Part shown: one piece after another, positions 34,902-44,669 of the stretch | Position numbering within the stretch: position 1 is the first letter of the stretch | How the letters are laid out: each line of letters opens with the position of its first letter | Assembly (NCBI RefSeq): GCF_003584645.1 | Contig: NZ_AP017928.1 | Location: forward strand, 2,580,395-2,644,394 | DNA from: Methylocaldum marinum | GTDB lineage: Bacteria; Pseudomonadota; Gammaproteobacteria; Methylococcales; Methylococcaceae | Direction of reading: 5' to 3' | DNA length: 64,000 bases | Notes under the pieces: model-generated | Told to the model about the DNA's origin: nothing | Databases searched by the model: none | The model's input: only the letters and a program-made list of their open reading frames with translations | Made by a program: the position numbers and the translations under genes

Positions 34902-36179
34902 ATGCGCTCGCTCGCAGACACAAAGATCGGCATTATCGGACTGGGCTATGTAGGACTCCCGCTCGCCGTAGAATTCGGCAAACACTTCGACACCGTAGGT
35001 CTGGACGTCAACGCTCAGCGTATCGCGGAATTGAAGGACGGGCTAGATCGCTCGCTCGAAGTCGATGCCGAAGAACTTTCCAGCGTGAAGCGACTGAGCT
35101 ACACGGCCGACCCTGCGGATCTCTCGAGCTGCAATGTTTATATCATCACCGTCCCGACACCTATCGACGAGCATAAACGGCCCGATCTGACGCCTCTTCA
35201 AAAAGCCAGCGAAACCGTCGGCAAGCTTTTGTCGAAGGACGACATCGTCATCTATGAGTCCACGGTCTATCCCGGTGCGACCGAAGAAGTCTGCGTACCG
35301 ATTCTGGAAGCTCGGTCGGGATTGATCTTCAACCGGGACTTTTACTGCGGCTACAGTCCCGAGCGCATCAATCCCGGGGACAAGGAGCACCGGGTTACTA
35401 CGATCAGGAAGGTCACATCGGGATCGACCCCGGCGATCGCCGATTTCGTCGACGAACTCTATCGCAAGATCATCACGGCCGGCACGCACAAAGCCAGCAG
35501 CATCAAAGTCGCCGAAGCGGCAAAAGTCATCGAGAATACCCAAAGAGACGTGAATATCGCGCTCATCAATGAACTGGCGATTCTGTTCAACAAGTTGGGC
35601 TTGAACACACTAGAGGTGTTGGAAGCCGCCGGAAGCAAATGGAATTTCCTTCCGTTTCGTCCGGGCCTGGTCGGCGGCCACTGTATAGGTGTCGATCCCT
35701 ACTACCTCACCCATAAAGCCCAGGAAATAGGCCATCACCCCGAAATCATCCTGGCCGGACGCCGCATCAATGACGGGATGGGCGAATATGTCGCCAGCCG
35801 CCTGGTCAAGCTGATGACCCGCAAGCGCCTTCCGGTCTGTCAGGCGAATATCCTCATCCTTGGATTGACCTTCAAGGAAAATTGCCCGGACATTCGGAAC
35901 ACTCGGGTAACGGACATCATCAAAGAACTCGAGAGCTACGACTCGAGTATCGATGTCTACGACCCGTGGGCGAGCCCCGAGGAAGTCCGGGAAGAATACG
36001 GCATCGATCTCGTCGAACAGCTTCCGGCCGGAAAGTACGATGCCGTCGTCATTGCGGTCGCCCACCGGGAATTCAAAGCCATGGGCGCCGAAGGCATTCG
36101 CGCCTTGGCGAAACCCAACGGTGTTCTGTTCGATGTCAAATATGCATTGCCGCACGACAGCGTGGATGATTACTTATAA
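34902..36179 (+). CDS. Nucleotide-sugar dehydrogenase (TviB/WbpO-like)
   Basis: A 425-residue UDP-glucose/GDP-mannose dehydrogenase-family enzyme. The NAD domain is [22 protein letters not shown] (about 9-30). [13 protein letters not shown] and [15 protein letters not shown] come next, then the middle domain [27 protein letters not shown], and the active-site cysteine in [15 protein letters not shown] (near 263). The C-terminal domain includes [17 protein letters not shown]. This pattern fits the UDP-N-acetylhexosamine 6-dehydrogenases TviB/WbpO better than plain UDP-glucose dehydrogenase. Two adjacent ATGs exist (34899 and 34902); the second is better spaced from GGAGG. It is 18 bases before a UDP-uronate epimerase, so both likely supply uronic-type sugars for an exopolysaccharide. 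Confidence 0.88.
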   Translation: MRSLADTKIGIIGLGYVGLPLAVEFGKHFDTVGLDVNAQRIAELKDGLDRSLEVDAEELSSVKRLSYTADPADLSSCNVYIITVPTPIDEHKRPDLTPLQKASETVGKLLSKDDIVIYESTVYPGATEEVCVPILEARSGLIFNRDFYCGYSPERINPGDKEHRVTTIRKVTSGSTPAIADFVDELYRKIITAGTHKASSIKVAEAAKVIENTQRDVNIALINELAILFNKLGLNTLEVLEAAGSKWNFLPFRPGLVGGHCIGVDPYYLTHKAQEIGHHPEIILAGRRINDGMGEYVASRLVKLMTRKRLPVCQANILILGLTFKENCPDIRNTRVTDIIKELESYDSSIDVYDPWASPEEVREEYGIDLVEQLPAGKYDAVVIAVAHREFKAMGAEGIRALAKPNGVLFDVKYALPHDSVDDYL

Positions 36180-36197
36180 CTTCCAGGGACATCGCCA

Positions 36198-37208
36198 ATG
36201 AAAGTATTGGTCACCGGAACGGCGGGATTCATAGGCGCAGCGCTGGCTCAGGCACTCCTGGCGCGCGGGGACGAGGTCATCGGTATCGATAATGTCAACG
36301 ATTATTACGATGTCGGTCTAAAGGAGGCCCGGCTCACCCGGCTGAAAAACCAGTCCGCCTTCACGGAAGTCCGCATCGCGCTGGAAGACCGCGACCAGCT
36401 TTACCGAGCATTCGCGGATCACCGGCCGCAGCGCGTAGTCAATCTTGCCGCCCAGGCGGGGGTGAGATATTCGCTGACTCATCCCCATGCGTATATCGAC
36501 GCGAATCTGGTGGGTTTCTGCAATATCCTGGAAGCCTGCCGGCATCACGATATCGAACACCTGGTCTATGCCTCGTCCAGCTCCGTTTACGGCGCGAATA
36601 CCGCCATGCCGTTTTCGGTCCACCACAATGTCGACCACCCGGTCAGCCTATATGCGGCCACGAAAAAAGCCAACGAACTGATGGCGCACACCTATAGCCA
36701 TCTTTACGGCTTGCCCACCACCGGCTTGCGCTTTTTCACCGTGTACGGCCCCTGGGGCCGCCCGGACATGGCCTTGTTCATGTTTACCCGGAACATCCTG
36801 GCCGGGAAGCCGATAGACGTTTTCAATTACGGACATCACCGGCGCGACTTCACCTATATCGACGACATCGTGGAAGGCGTGGTTCGGGTGCTGGACAAGA
36901 TAGCGGCTCCGAATCCGAATTGGACCGGAGATATCCCGGATGCCGGCACCAGCAAGGCGCCGTATCGCCTTTACAATATCGGCAACCACCAGCCGGTCGA
37001 ACTCATGCGCTTCATCGAGGTTCTGGAAGAATGTCTGGGCAGGAAAGCCGAAAAGAATCTGCTTCCCATGCAGAGCGGAGACGTACCCGACACCTACGCC
37101 GACGTGGACGATCTCATCCGTGATGTGGACTATCGACCGACAACGCCGATAGAAACCGGAATCGCAAATTTCGTCAGGTGGTACAAAGATTATTACGGCG
37201 CGACCTAG
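36198..37208 (+). CDS. NAD-dependent epimerase, UDP-glucuronate 4-epimerase-like
   Basis: A 336-residue extended short-chain dehydrogenase. The Rossmann motif [30 protein letters not shown] (about 3-32) is followed by the segment [16 protein letters not shown], typical of CapI/LpsL-type UDP-glucuronate 4-epimerases. The family has [24 protein letters not shown], also seen here. The catalytic triad is visible as YASSSSVYG and YAATKKANE (Tyr-x3-Lys). [15 protein letters not shown] and [15 protein letters not shown] are present. It interconverts UDP-GlcA and UDP-GalA, or the N-acetyl equivalents, given the partner dehydrogenase. It forms a two-gene operon with the dehydrogenase and has a CAGGGA ribosome-binding region. 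Confidence 0.9.
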   Translation: MKVLVTGTAGFIGAALAQALLARGDEVIGIDNVNDYYDVGLKEARLTRLKNQSAFTEVRIALEDRDQLYRAFADHRPQRVVNLAAQAGVRYSLTHPHAYIDANLVGFCNILEACRHHDIEHLVYASSSSVYGANTAMPFSVHHNVDHPVSLYAATKKANELMAHTYSHLYGLPTTGLRFFTVYGPWGRPDMALFMFTRNILAGKPIDVFNYGHHRRDFTYIDDIVEGVVRVLDKIAAPNPNWTGDIPDAGTSKAPYRLYNIGNHQPVELMRFIEVLEECLGRKAEKNLLPMQSGDVPDTYADVDDLIRDVDYRPTTPIETGIANFVRWYKDYYGAT

Positions 37209-37338
37209 GGGAACGGACGATGCGACCAACGCCTTTCGGTCCAGGCCAAATTCGCCTTAGGATCGGCGTCCGACGAGTTCCTAGAGCCGCCTCGAGCTTC
37301 TTCGGCCCTTCGCATACTGCCCGATCCGAACCAGCCGA

Positions 37339-37881
37339 ATGCTGAAAGCCTTCGATACGCAGGTGCCGATTCTAGGTTTCGCGGCTTTCAGTGGCACCGG
37401 CAAAACGACTCTTTTGAAGAAGATCATCCCGCTGCTCCGGTCGCGGCAGCTTAACGTCGGACTTGTCAAACACAGTCACCACAGTTTCGAGATCGACTAT
37501 CCCGGCAAGGACAGCTACGAATTGCGCAAGGCGGGTGCAAACCCGGTCATGCTCAGCTCGTCCCGTCGCCGCGCCATCATCATGGAACATCCCGAGATCC
37601 GGGAACCGAGTCTGTCCGAGGAATTGGCCTTTTTCGATCGGACCGGGCTGGATTTGATCTTGGTGGAAGGTTTCAAACGGGAACCCATTCCAAAGATCGA
37701 GCTGCACCGTCCGGCCCTCGGCAAACCGCTTTTGTTCCCCGGCGACGACACCATCATCGCGATCGCATCGGACGCCGAACCGGCGGTCATGCCCCACATA
37801 CCCAGACTTGATATCAACGACCCGGAACAAATCGTCCGTTTCATTTGCCAGGAGTTTCTTCCCCGTGCGCGCAACGGATAG
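37339..37881 (+). CDS. mobB: Molybdopterin-guanine dinucleotide biosynthesis protein B
   Basis: A 180-residue GTP-binding adaptor. The P-loop is ILGFAAFSGTGKTTLLKKIIPLL (about 11-33), followed by VGLVKHSHHSFEIDYPGKDSYELRKAGANPVMLSS, a highly conserved MobB stretch, and LILVEGFKREPIPKIELHR. It assists MobA in attaching GMP to molybdopterin; cells can often do without it. The gene sits between two sugar-nucleotide genes with no other molybdenum cofactor gene nearby, so its placement does not indicate a local pathway. Upstream spacing (130 bases) allows its own promoter. The start is ATG 37339. Confidence 0.92.
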   Translation: MLKAFDTQVPILGFAAFSGTGKTTLLKKIIPLLRSRQLNVGLVKHSHHSFEIDYPGKDSYELRKAGANPVMLSSSRRRAIIMEHPEIREPSLSEELAFFDRTGLDLILVEGFKREPIPKIELHRPALGKPLLFPGDDTIIAIASDAEPAVMPHIPRLDINDPEQIVRFICQEFLPRARNG

Positions 37882-38003
37882 TCGCGCCGAAACACGGCGA
37901 CAGCCCGTGCGGCGCCGGGCCGTTTGCAGTTCGGCGGCGGTCGCCGCTCCCGGAACGGCGTCTATACCGTAATTCCATTAACCCACTGAACGAGGAGCAC
38001 AAT

Positions 38004-39002
38004 ATGGAAAGAAAAGGCGTATTAGTCACGGGCGGTGCCGGCTATATCGGCAGCCATGTGGTCAAGCAACTGGGTGAAATGGGGGAACGCCTGGTGGTAC
38101 TCGACAATCTCTCCACCGGGTTCAAGGAAGCCGTGCTTTACGGCGATTTCGTCGAGGGCGATACCGGCGACGCGGACGTGGTCTCCCAAATCCTGCGCGA
38201 CTACGAGATCGAAGCGGTATTGCACTTCGCCGCCCACACCATCGTTCCGGAATCCGTATCGGATCCCTTAAAATATTACGGCAACAACACCTGCAAGACG
38301 CGTAATTTGCTCGAGTGTGCCCGGAATGTCGGCGTCAAGCATTTCATTTTTTCCTCGACCGCCGCCGTATACGGTATTCCCGACGAGCCCTATGCCTCCG
38401 AATCGTCGCCGACGGCACCGATCAACCCTTATGGCGCGTCCAAGTTGATGAGCGAATGGATGCTTCGGGACCTCTCAGCCGCGACGGACCTCAAGCACGT
38501 CATCCTGCGCTACTTCAACGTGGCCGGCTCGGATCCCGAAGGGAAGATCGGCCAGTCGACGCGCAACGCGACCTTGCTGATCAAGGTCGCGGCGGAAGTG
38601 GCGGTCGGAAAGCGCGAGAAATTATGCGTTTTCGGTACCGACTACCCCACCGAAGACGGCACCGGCGTACGCGATTACATTCATGTCAGCGATCTCGCCG
38701 ACGCCCACATTCAAGCCTTGACCTATTTACGCAACGGAGGCGGCTCGGCCACTCTGAACTGCGGCTACGGACACGGCTACAGCGTCCGGGAGGTCATCGA
38801 CGCGGTAAATCGCGTCAACGGCACGCCGATTGCGGTGCAAGAAATGCCGCGGCGCCCCGGCGACCCGCCGCAATTAGTGGCGGAGGTCGGAAAAATCCAC
38901 GAAATGCTCAACTGGACGCCCCGCTACGACGACCTGCCGTTCATTGTGAAATCGTCTCTGGACTGGGAAAAGAAACTTCTCGAACACCCCTGGGGCAATT
39001 AA
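38004..39002 (+). CDS. galE: UDP-glucose 4-epimerase
   Basis: A 332-residue epimerase interconverting UDP-glucose and UDP-galactose, probably for exopolysaccharide or LPS precursors. VLVTGGAGYIGSHVVKQLGEMGERLVVLDNLSTGFKEAV at the N-terminus is diagnostic of GalE. The catalytic FSSTAAVYG and NPYGASKLMSEWMLRD (Tyr-x3-Lys) follow, then RYFNVAGSDPEGKIGQSTRNATLLIKVAAEVAVGKR, and DYPTEDGTGVRDYIHVSDLADAH. The ATG at 38004 has a GAGGAG eight bases upstream. The frame is open further upstream to 37845, but that part is unrelated. The next gene, rlmM, starts 14 bases after the stop and may be co-transcribed. Confidence 0.94.
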   Translation: MERKGVLVTGGAGYIGSHVVKQLGEMGERLVVLDNLSTGFKEAVLYGDFVEGDTGDADVVSQILRDYEIEAVLHFAAHTIVPESVSDPLKYYGNNTCKTRNLLECARNVGVKHFIFSSTAAVYGIPDEPYASESSPTAPINPYGASKLMSEWMLRDLSAATDLKHVILRYFNVAGSDPEGKIGQSTRNATLLIKVAAEVAVGKREKLCVFGTDYPTEDGTGVRDYIHVSDLADAHIQALTYLRNGGGSATLNCGYGHGYSVREVIDAVNRVNGTPIAVQEMPRRPGDPPQLVAEVGKIHEMLNWTPRYDDLPFIVKSSLDWEKKLLEHPWGN

Positions 39003-39016
39003 GAAACAGATTCGGA

Positions 39017-40096
39017 TTGAATACCATAAACACCGAGCATCCCCGCTGTGTTCTGCTCTACTGCCGCAGCGGATTCGAAAAGGAATGCGCCGCAGAAATT
39101 CTGGAACGAGCCGGCGATCTGAGCGTATCCGGCTATGTCAAGGCAAAACCGGACAGCGGTTTCGTGGCATTCACTCCGGACAGCGCGGAAGCTTTTTCGG
39201 CCTGCGAGAAAGGCTTGCTCTACAAGAATCTCATCTTCGCTCGACAACTGGTAGTCGCCGCCGTTCCCCTCGCCGGACTCCCCGTCGCCGACCGCGCTCA
39301 GCCGTTGTTACACACGGCGCGGCGGCTGGGAGACCGGTTCTCCGAAATATTTCTGGAAACCGCCGACACCAACGAAGCAAAATCCCTCGCCGCCTTTCTG
39401 CACAAATTCGCAGCGCCCTTTAATCGGGCAGTCAGAGACGGCGGGCTGCTCGGCAAACCCGCGGGGCCCCGGCTCCATGTCTTTTTTCTCAGCTCTACCG
39501 CCGCCTATGTCGGCATCTCGATACCCGGCAACTCTTGTCCCTGGCCGATGGGCATCCCCCGCCTGAAATTCCCCCGCGGCGCACCGAGCCGATCCACGCT
39601 CAAGCTGGAAGAAGCCTTTCTGACCTTTCTCGACGATCCCGGAAGAAGCCTTTCGCCCGGCATGACAGCGGTCGATCTCGGAGCGGCGCCGGGAGGCTGG
39701 ACCTTTCAGTTGGTCAGGCGCCATCTCAAAGTCACCGCCGTCGACAACGGAAATCTCGATCCCGCCTTGTTGGACACCGGTCTGGTGGATCACTTGCGGA
39801 TGGACGCATTTCGCTATCGCCCATCAAAGCCGATAGACTGGCTGGTCTGCGATGTTGTGGAACAGCCGGTGCGGATCGCCGCCCTGATCGGCGAGTGGAT
39901 AGCCCAAGGCTTGTGCCGGAGAGCCATCTTCAACCTGAAACTGCCCATGATCAAGCGCTACGACGAAGTCAAGCGCTGCCGCGAGATTATCGAAGAGCGA
40001 ATGGCAAAAACCCGTGGCGCTTATGCGCTTGTCTTCAAGCAGCTCTATCACGATAGGGCCGAAATTACCGGCTATTTTTCACGGGAGATCGGATAA
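39017..40096 (+). CDS. rlmM: 23S rRNA (cytidine-2498-2'-O)-methyltransferase RlmM
   Basis: A 359-residue enzyme, close to the 366 residues of E. coli RlmM. The N-terminal ferredoxin/THUMP-like region opens CVLLYCRSGFEKECAAEI. The RrmJ-type methyltransferase domain has the SAM motif MTAVDLGAAPGGWTFQLVRR (about 215-234), DNGNLDPALLDTGLVDHLRMDAF, and WLVCDVVEQPVR with FNLKLPMIKRYDEV, giving the K-D-K-type tetrad. It 2'-O-methylates C2498 of 23S rRNA. No ATG fits the N-terminus; a TTG at 39017 gives the expected length. The frame remains open far upstream through galE, which is fortuitous. The ribosome-binding site is weak. Confidence 0.9.
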   Translation: MNTINTEHPRCVLLYCRSGFEKECAAEILERAGDLSVSGYVKAKPDSGFVAFTPDSAEAFSACEKGLLYKNLIFARQLVVAAVPLAGLPVADRAQPLLHTARRLGDRFSEIFLETADTNEAKSLAAFLHKFAAPFNRAVRDGGLLGKPAGPRLHVFFLSSTAAYVGISIPGNSCPWPMGIPRLKFPRGAPSRSTLKLEEAFLTFLDDPGRSLSPGMTAVDLGAAPGGWTFQLVRRHLKVTAVDNGNLDPALLDTGLVDHLRMDAFRYRPSKPIDWLVCDVVEQPVRIAALIGEWIAQGLCRRAIFNLKLPMIKRYDEVKRCREIIEERMAKTRGAYALVFKQLYHDRAEITGYFSREIG

Positions 40097-40300
40097 AAAC
40101 TTTTTTTGCATTTAAAAACGGCAGTTGGACGTGCTCGAGTGTGCGGCGTTTCTACGCCATCCAAGCGGCCGACCGCCGTTTCCAGGTTTAGCGCTTGCCG
40201 ATGCAAGCCCGCGCCGCACAAGCTTTCATGCACCGAAATGAGTTGATAGAATGCGGAACGAAGGCGACTCCGGCGTCGATAACCCTCAATCACCAGCACC

Positions 40301-41029
40301 ATGACCAATTTCTTCGATACCGATCATTTGCATCAGCACATTTCCAAGCAGTACGACCACGAGTTATTGGACATACGCAATCGGGTCCTCACGCTGGGCG
40401 GACTGGTCGAGGAACAGGTCGAGTCGGCCGTGACTGCGCTGGTCAATAACGATGTCGAACTGGCCGAACGCGTTATCAGCGACGACTACAAGGTAAATTC
40501 CCTGGAGGTCTCCATCGACGAGGAGTGCACTCAGATCATTGCTCTCCGTCAGCCCACCGCGCGCGACCTGCGTTTGGTGGTCGCGGTCATCAAGACTATT
40601 ACCGATCTCGAACGAATCGGTGACGAAGCCAAGCGTATAGCCCGTTTGTCGATCGATCTTGCAACCCATTATCCGAAGAAGAACCAACTGACCGAAGTCG
40701 AGCAGCTGGCCAAGCATGTGCGCGGGCTACTTCGAGAGGCCCTGGACTCCTTCGCGCGCATGGACGTGGACGAAGCCTTGCGCGTCGTCCAGGACGACCG
40801 AATGGTAGATCGTGAATACGAAAGCATCATGCGCCAGCAGATCACGTATATGATGGAAGATCCCCGCGCCATTCCGGTTTCGCTCGACATCATGTGGTCG
40901 GCCCGGTCCCTGGAACGTATCGGCGACCGTTCCTGTAATATTTGCGAATACGTCATTTATTATGCCAAAGGCAAGAATATTCGGCATATCAGTATCGAGC
41001 AGGTGGAGAAAGACTTGCGGGACACCTGA
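40301..41029 (+). CDS. phoU: Phosphate-specific transport accessory protein PhoU
   Basis: A 242-residue helical protein with the two PhoU three-helix repeats. E/DxxxD metal-binding signatures appear at VNSLEVSIDEECTQIIALRQPTARDLRLVVAVIKTITDLERIGDEAKRIARL and again at MVDREYESIMRQQITYMMEDPRAIPVSLDIMWSARSLERIGDRSCNICEYVIYYAKG. It restrains the PhoR/PhoB phosphate response together with the Pst transporter. No pst or pho genes are adjacent, so it is detached from its usual operon. The start ATG 40301 (MTNFFDTDHLHQHISKQYDHEL) matches family N-termini. Confidence 0.94.
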   Translation: MTNFFDTDHLHQHISKQYDHELLDIRNRVLTLGGLVEEQVESAVTALVNNDVELAERVISDDYKVNSLEVSIDEECTQIIALRQPTARDLRLVVAVIKTITDLERIGDEAKRIARLSIDLATHYPKKNQLTEVEQLAKHVRGLLREALDSFARMDVDEALRVVQDDRMVDREYESIMRQQITYMMEDPRAIPVSLDIMWSARSLERIGDRSCNICEYVIYYAKGKNIRHISIEQVEKDLRDT

Positions 41030-41199
41030 TATCGCCGTGTCGGACGCCAGCAGTTTTGGATTCCCGCCCGCCATCAGAGGTCGACCTCTCCGGATTTGTC
41101 ATGGAACCGATCGGCGCAATCGCGTGATGGGCTATATCTATTAGAATTTCTCCTACAGTTAATACCAATCCTCCCCCGCGATCCGGACTCCCCTAATCG

Positions 41200-43500
41200 A
41201 TGAACCGCTGCAGACTAGCGAAATTGCTGTTGTTAGGGATTTTCATTTCCTTCTCCGCCTGGGGGCTTGAGCCATTCGTGATCGAGGATATTCGGATCGA
41301 AGGCTTGCAGCGGGTTTCGGCCGGCACTGTTTTCAATTATCTCCCGGTCAAGGTCGGCGATCTTTTCGATCAGCGGCAGTCGGCGGAATCCATCAAAGCC
41401 TTGTTTAGAACGGGCTTTTTCAGGGACGTTCGACTGGAACAGGATGGGAACGTCCTGGTGGTTATCGTGGACGAACGCCCTTCCATCCAAAGCGTCAAGA
41501 TCGAGGGCAACAAAGACATCGGCACGGAAGACCTCACAAAAGCCTTGAAAGGTGTTGGACTTTCCGAAGGAAAGGTGTTCGATCGCCAGGTCCTCGACAA
41601 GGTGGAACAGGAACTTCGCCGGCAGTATTACAGCCGAGGAAAGTATGGACTGAAAATCGATTCGGATGTAACCGAGCTTTCGCGCAATCGAGTAGCGGTC
41701 ACCATCAAGATTTCCGAGGGCAAGGTCGCCAAGATCAAGCAGATCAACATCGTCGGCAATAATACCTTCAGCGATGACGAGCTGTTGGAACAGTTCGAGC
41801 TCAGCACGCCGAACCTGCTCTCGTTCTACACCAAGAACGATCAGTACTCCAAGCAGAAACTCTCCGCCGACTTGGAGCGGTTGCGATCGTATTATCTGGA
41901 CCGTGGCTACATCAATTTCGAAATCGAATCCACCCAGGTATCCATAACGCCGGACAAGAAGGAAATTTATATCACCATCAACGTCAAAGAGGGCGAAGTC
42001 TACACGGTCAATGCGGTCAAGCTGACCGGCAAACTGATCGTGCCGCCCGAACAATTGACGCCGCTGGTCAGGATCGGTCCTGCCGATACGTTCTCGCGCA
42101 AGCTGGCCACCGAAACCTCCAAAGCCATATCGGACCGATTGGGCGATGAAGGATATATTTTCGCAAACGTAAACATGGTGCCCGACATCGACGAGGCGCA
42201 AAAAGCCGTTTCCATCACCTTCTTCGTCGATCCCGGCAAACAGGTTTATGTTCGCCGCATCAATTTCCACGGCAACACCAAGACGCGCGACGAAGTGCTT
42301 CGGCGCGAGATGCGCCAAATGGAGGCGGCATGGGCTTCCACCAGCAAGATCGAGCGGTCCAAAACCCGCTTGGAACGCTTGGGCTATTTTCAGGAAGTCA
42401 ACGTCGAAACGCCGGCCGTCGCCGGAACCACCGATCAGATCGACGTCAGTTACAACGTCGTTGAAAAACCGTCCGGAAACCTGATGGCAGGCGTCGGCTT
42501 TTCCCAGGCACAGGGCATCATCTTCAATGCCAGCGTTACCCAGGACAATGTCTTCGGCACCGGCAAAAGAATCAATCTCACGTTCAACAACAGCAGCGTC
42601 AATACCATCTATCGCCTCGGCTACTTCAATCCGTACCTGACTCTGGACGGCGTCAGCGGCGGCTTCGATCTCAGCTATCGAAACACCGATGCGTCGCGTA
42701 TGTACATCGCGCGCTACAATACCGACGTCGCCTCCGCCGGTGCCAACCTCGGCATTCCGCTCAACGAATTCGACAGTCTGCGCTTCAACCTGGACCTTGA
42801 ACACACGAAGCTCGATGCCGCATCCCGGTCGTCGCAAGAAATTCTCGACTTCATCGAAGAAAACGGCGACACCTACAACACCTTGTCGCTGGCGGCCGGC
42901 TGGGTCCACGATACCCTGAACCGAGCCATCTTCCCGACCAAGGGCGGCGCCCAACGCCTATCGCTGTTGGCATCGGTACCCTTCGGCGATCTGAGCTACT
43001 ACAAAGCCAGCTATAAGCTTCAGCACTATTTCCCCATCGCAAAGGACCTGACCTTCATGATCGAGGGCGAAATTGCCTATGGTGACGGCTATGGCGATTC
43101 CAAGAAATTGCCATTTTTCGAGCATTACTACGCAGGCGGCCCACAATCCATTCGGGGATTCCAACCCAATACCCTGGGACCTCGCACCAGACCCAACAAC
43201 CAAGGTCTCGGCGGAAATCTCCCCTTCGGAGGATCAAGCAAATTGGTGGGTACTGCCGAGCTATTCTTCCCGGTTCCATTCATGCAAGACAGCAAAAATC
43301 TCAGGCTGGGTACATTTCTGGATGCCGGCAACGTTTTCGACGGCACATACGATTTCGGGGAAATCCGGTATTCCGCTGGATTGTCGGCCAAGTGGCTTTC
43401 ACCTTTCGGCGCCTTGGCATTCAGCGTTGCGCAACCGCTGAACGCCAGCGGAAGAGACGAGGTTCAGAATTTTCAGTTCTCGTTCGGCTCCGGATTCTAG
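41200..43500 (+). CDS. bamA: Outer membrane protein assembly factor BamA
   Basis: A 766-residue Omp85 protein, the central component of the BAM complex that inserts beta-barrel proteins in the outer membrane. The signal peptide is about 1-22 (LLLLGIFISFSAWG). Five POTRA domains occupy about 25-420, starting with FVIEDIRIEGLQRVSAGTVFNYLPVKVGD. The beta-barrel begins near 425 and contains the conserved lid-loop motif GPQSIRGFQPNTLGPR (VRGF/Y-type, near 645) and a C-terminal phenylalanine (FSFGSGF). It heads an envelope block bamA-ompH-fabZ-lpxA-rnhB. A 573-codon open frame on the opposite strand (41233-42954) is a shadow. Confidence 0.96.
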   Translation: MNRCRLAKLLLLGIFISFSAWGLEPFVIEDIRIEGLQRVSAGTVFNYLPVKVGDLFDQRQSAESIKALFRTGFFRDVRLEQDGNVLVVIVDERPSIQSVKIEGNKDIGTEDLTKALKGVGLSEGKVFDRQVLDKVEQELRRQYYSRGKYGLKIDSDVTELSRNRVAVTIKISEGKVAKIKQINIVGNNTFSDDELLEQFELSTPNLLSFYTKNDQYSKQKLSADLERLRSYYLDRGYINFEIESTQVSITPDKKEIYITINVKEGEVYTVNAVKLTGKLIVPPEQLTPLVRIGPADTFSRKLATETSKAISDRLGDEGYIFANVNMVPDIDEAQKAVSITFFVDPGKQVYVRRINFHGNTKTRDEVLRREMRQMEAAWASTSKIERSKTRLERLGYFQEVNVETPAVAGTTDQIDVSYNVVEKPSGNLMAGVGFSQAQGIIFNASVTQDNVFGTGKRINLTFNNSSVNTIYRLGYFNPYLTLDGVSGGFDLSYRNTDASRMYIARYNTDVASAGANLGIPLNEFDSLRFNLDLEHTKLDAASRSSQEILDFIEENGDTYNTLSLAAGWVHDTLNRAIFPTKGGAQRLSLLASVPFGDLSYYKASYKLQHYFPIAKDLTFMIEGEIAYGDGYGDSKKLPFFEHYYAGGPQSIRGFQPNTLGPRTRPNNQGLGGNLPFGGSSKLVGTAELFFPVPFMQDSKNLRLGTFLDAGNVFDGTYDFGEIRYSAGLSAKWLSPFGALAFSVAQPLNASGRDEVQNFQFSFGSGF

Positions 43501-43670
43501 GGCTGCTGCGGCGGCGCTTGATGAGGCGGGGAGTCGCTGGTTGCCAAACAGTTCTTGTATAATCGGCGCCGGACGATCAGGCGAACTGCGAACCCCAATC
43601 CCACAAAAACTATTCATTTTTCCGTCAATAACCTTTCCATTAACCGAATTTACGAAGTGAGACACAGAGC

Positions 43671-44180
43671 ATGTTAAAGAAAAGCATTGGTTTTGTACTG
43701 CTTGGCTTAATGGCGAGCATGAGTCTTGAAGCCGCCGATCTTAAAATTGGATTCGTCAATGTCGCTCGGTTATTGGAAAAAGCACCGCAGGCCGAAAAAG
43801 CAAAAAAGGAACTGGAACGGGAATTTGCACCGCGTGACAAGAAACTGGTCTCCGAGCAGAAAGCCATTAGAGCGATGGAAGAAAAACTCAGCAAAGACGC
43901 CGCGATAATGAGCGAGTCCGAACGGCAAAAGATGGACAAGGAAATCATCAGCCGTAAGCGCGAAGCCAAGCGCTTGCAAGATGAGTTTCGGGAAGATTTC
44001 AATCTCCGCCGTAACGAAGAGTTAACCCAGTTGCAGAAGGAAATTTTCGAGGCCATTCAGTCCCTGGCCAGGGACGAAAGCTTTGATCTCCTTCTGACCG
44101 ATGGCGTTGTATTCGCCAGCGAAACGGTCGACGTCACCGGCAAAGTCGAAAGAAAACTCAAGGCCAGCTTCAAGCAATAA
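43671..44180 (+). CDS. OmpH/Skp family periplasmic chaperone
   Basis: A 169-residue protein with a signal peptide (about 1-22, cut near LEA-AD), a mature start DLKIGFVNVARLLEKAPQAEKA typical of Skp/OmpH, a long charged coiled coil (about 40-125, Lys/Glu-rich) forming the tentacles of the Skp trimer, and a C-terminal return to the body (FDLLLTDGVVFASETVDVTGKVERKLKAS). It escorts unfolded outer-membrane proteins across the periplasm to BamA. Its position right after bamA is the standard one. There is an unusually low GC content in the coiled-coil region because of Lys/Glu codons. lpxD, which usually follows, is absent here. Confidence 0.92.
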   Translation: MLKKSIGFVLLGLMASMSLEAADLKIGFVNVARLLEKAPQAEKAKKELEREFAPRDKKLVSEQKAIRAMEEKLSKDAAIMSESERQKMDKEIISRKREAKRLQDEFREDFNLRRNEELTQLQKEIFEAIQSLARDESFDLLLTDGVVFASETVDVTGKVERKLKASFKQ

Positions 44181-44228
44181 TCCCTCCGAGCTGTGCTCTC
44201 ATCCATTCCCGAAGAAGGAAAAGCGCCT

Positions 44229-44669
44229 TTGGATATTCAAAAAATAAAAGAGTATCTACCTCATCGATATCCTTTTCTCCTCGTGGATCGGGTTCTCGAA
44301 GTAGAGCCCGGAAAGCGGCTACTGGCTTACAAGAACGTAACCTATAACGAACCGTTCTTCACCGGACATTTTCCGGAATTGCCGATCATGCCCGGGGTTC
44401 TGATCATCGAGGCGCTAGCTCAAACCACCGGCTTGCTCGCTTCGGAGACTGCACCGGATGTTTTGGGAAAAGGAATGGTTTACTATCTCGTCGGCCTGGA
44501 TAAAGTTCGATTCAAGCGTCCTGTCGTTCCGGGAGATCGCCTGATGTTGGAAGCGACCTACCTGCGCCACAAGCGGAATATCTGGGCGTTTTCCTGCCGC
44601 GCCGAGGTCGACGGAGAATTTGTAGCCAGTGCGGAAATCATGTGCGCGGCGGCGGAGCAGGAGTCTTGA
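44229..44669 (+). CDS. fabZ: 3-hydroxyacyl-ACP dehydratase FabZ
   Basis: A 146-residue hot-dog-fold enzyme that dehydrates 3-hydroxyacyl-ACP in fatty acid synthesis. The N-terminus [30 protein letters not shown] and the catalytic segment [29 protein letters not shown] (catalytic His in GHFP, Glu in IEALAQ) are textbook. I prefer the TTG at 44229, which has AAGGA nine bases upstream and gives the usual length. A GTG at 44193 would add 12 residues without a good ribosome-binding site. The stop overlaps the lpxA start (TTGA), so fabZ and lpxA are translationally coupled. Confidence 0.93.
   Translation: MDIQKIKEYLPHRYPFLLVDRVLEVEPGKRLLAYKNVTYNEPFFTGHFPELPIMPGVLIIEALAQTTGLLASETAPDVLGKGMVYYLVGLDKVRFKRPVVPGDRLMLEATYLRHKRNIWAFSCRAEVDGEFVASAEIMCAAAEQES

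Noticed and set aside
38315..39016. Upstream extension of the rlmM frame
   Set aside because: The frame is open through galE but the sequence there is a galE shadow; similarity to RlmM begins only after the TTG at 39017.
41233..42954. 573-codon open frame on the minus strand
   Set aside because: It is antisense to bamA, has no recognisable fold, and the plus-strand frame is clearly BamA.
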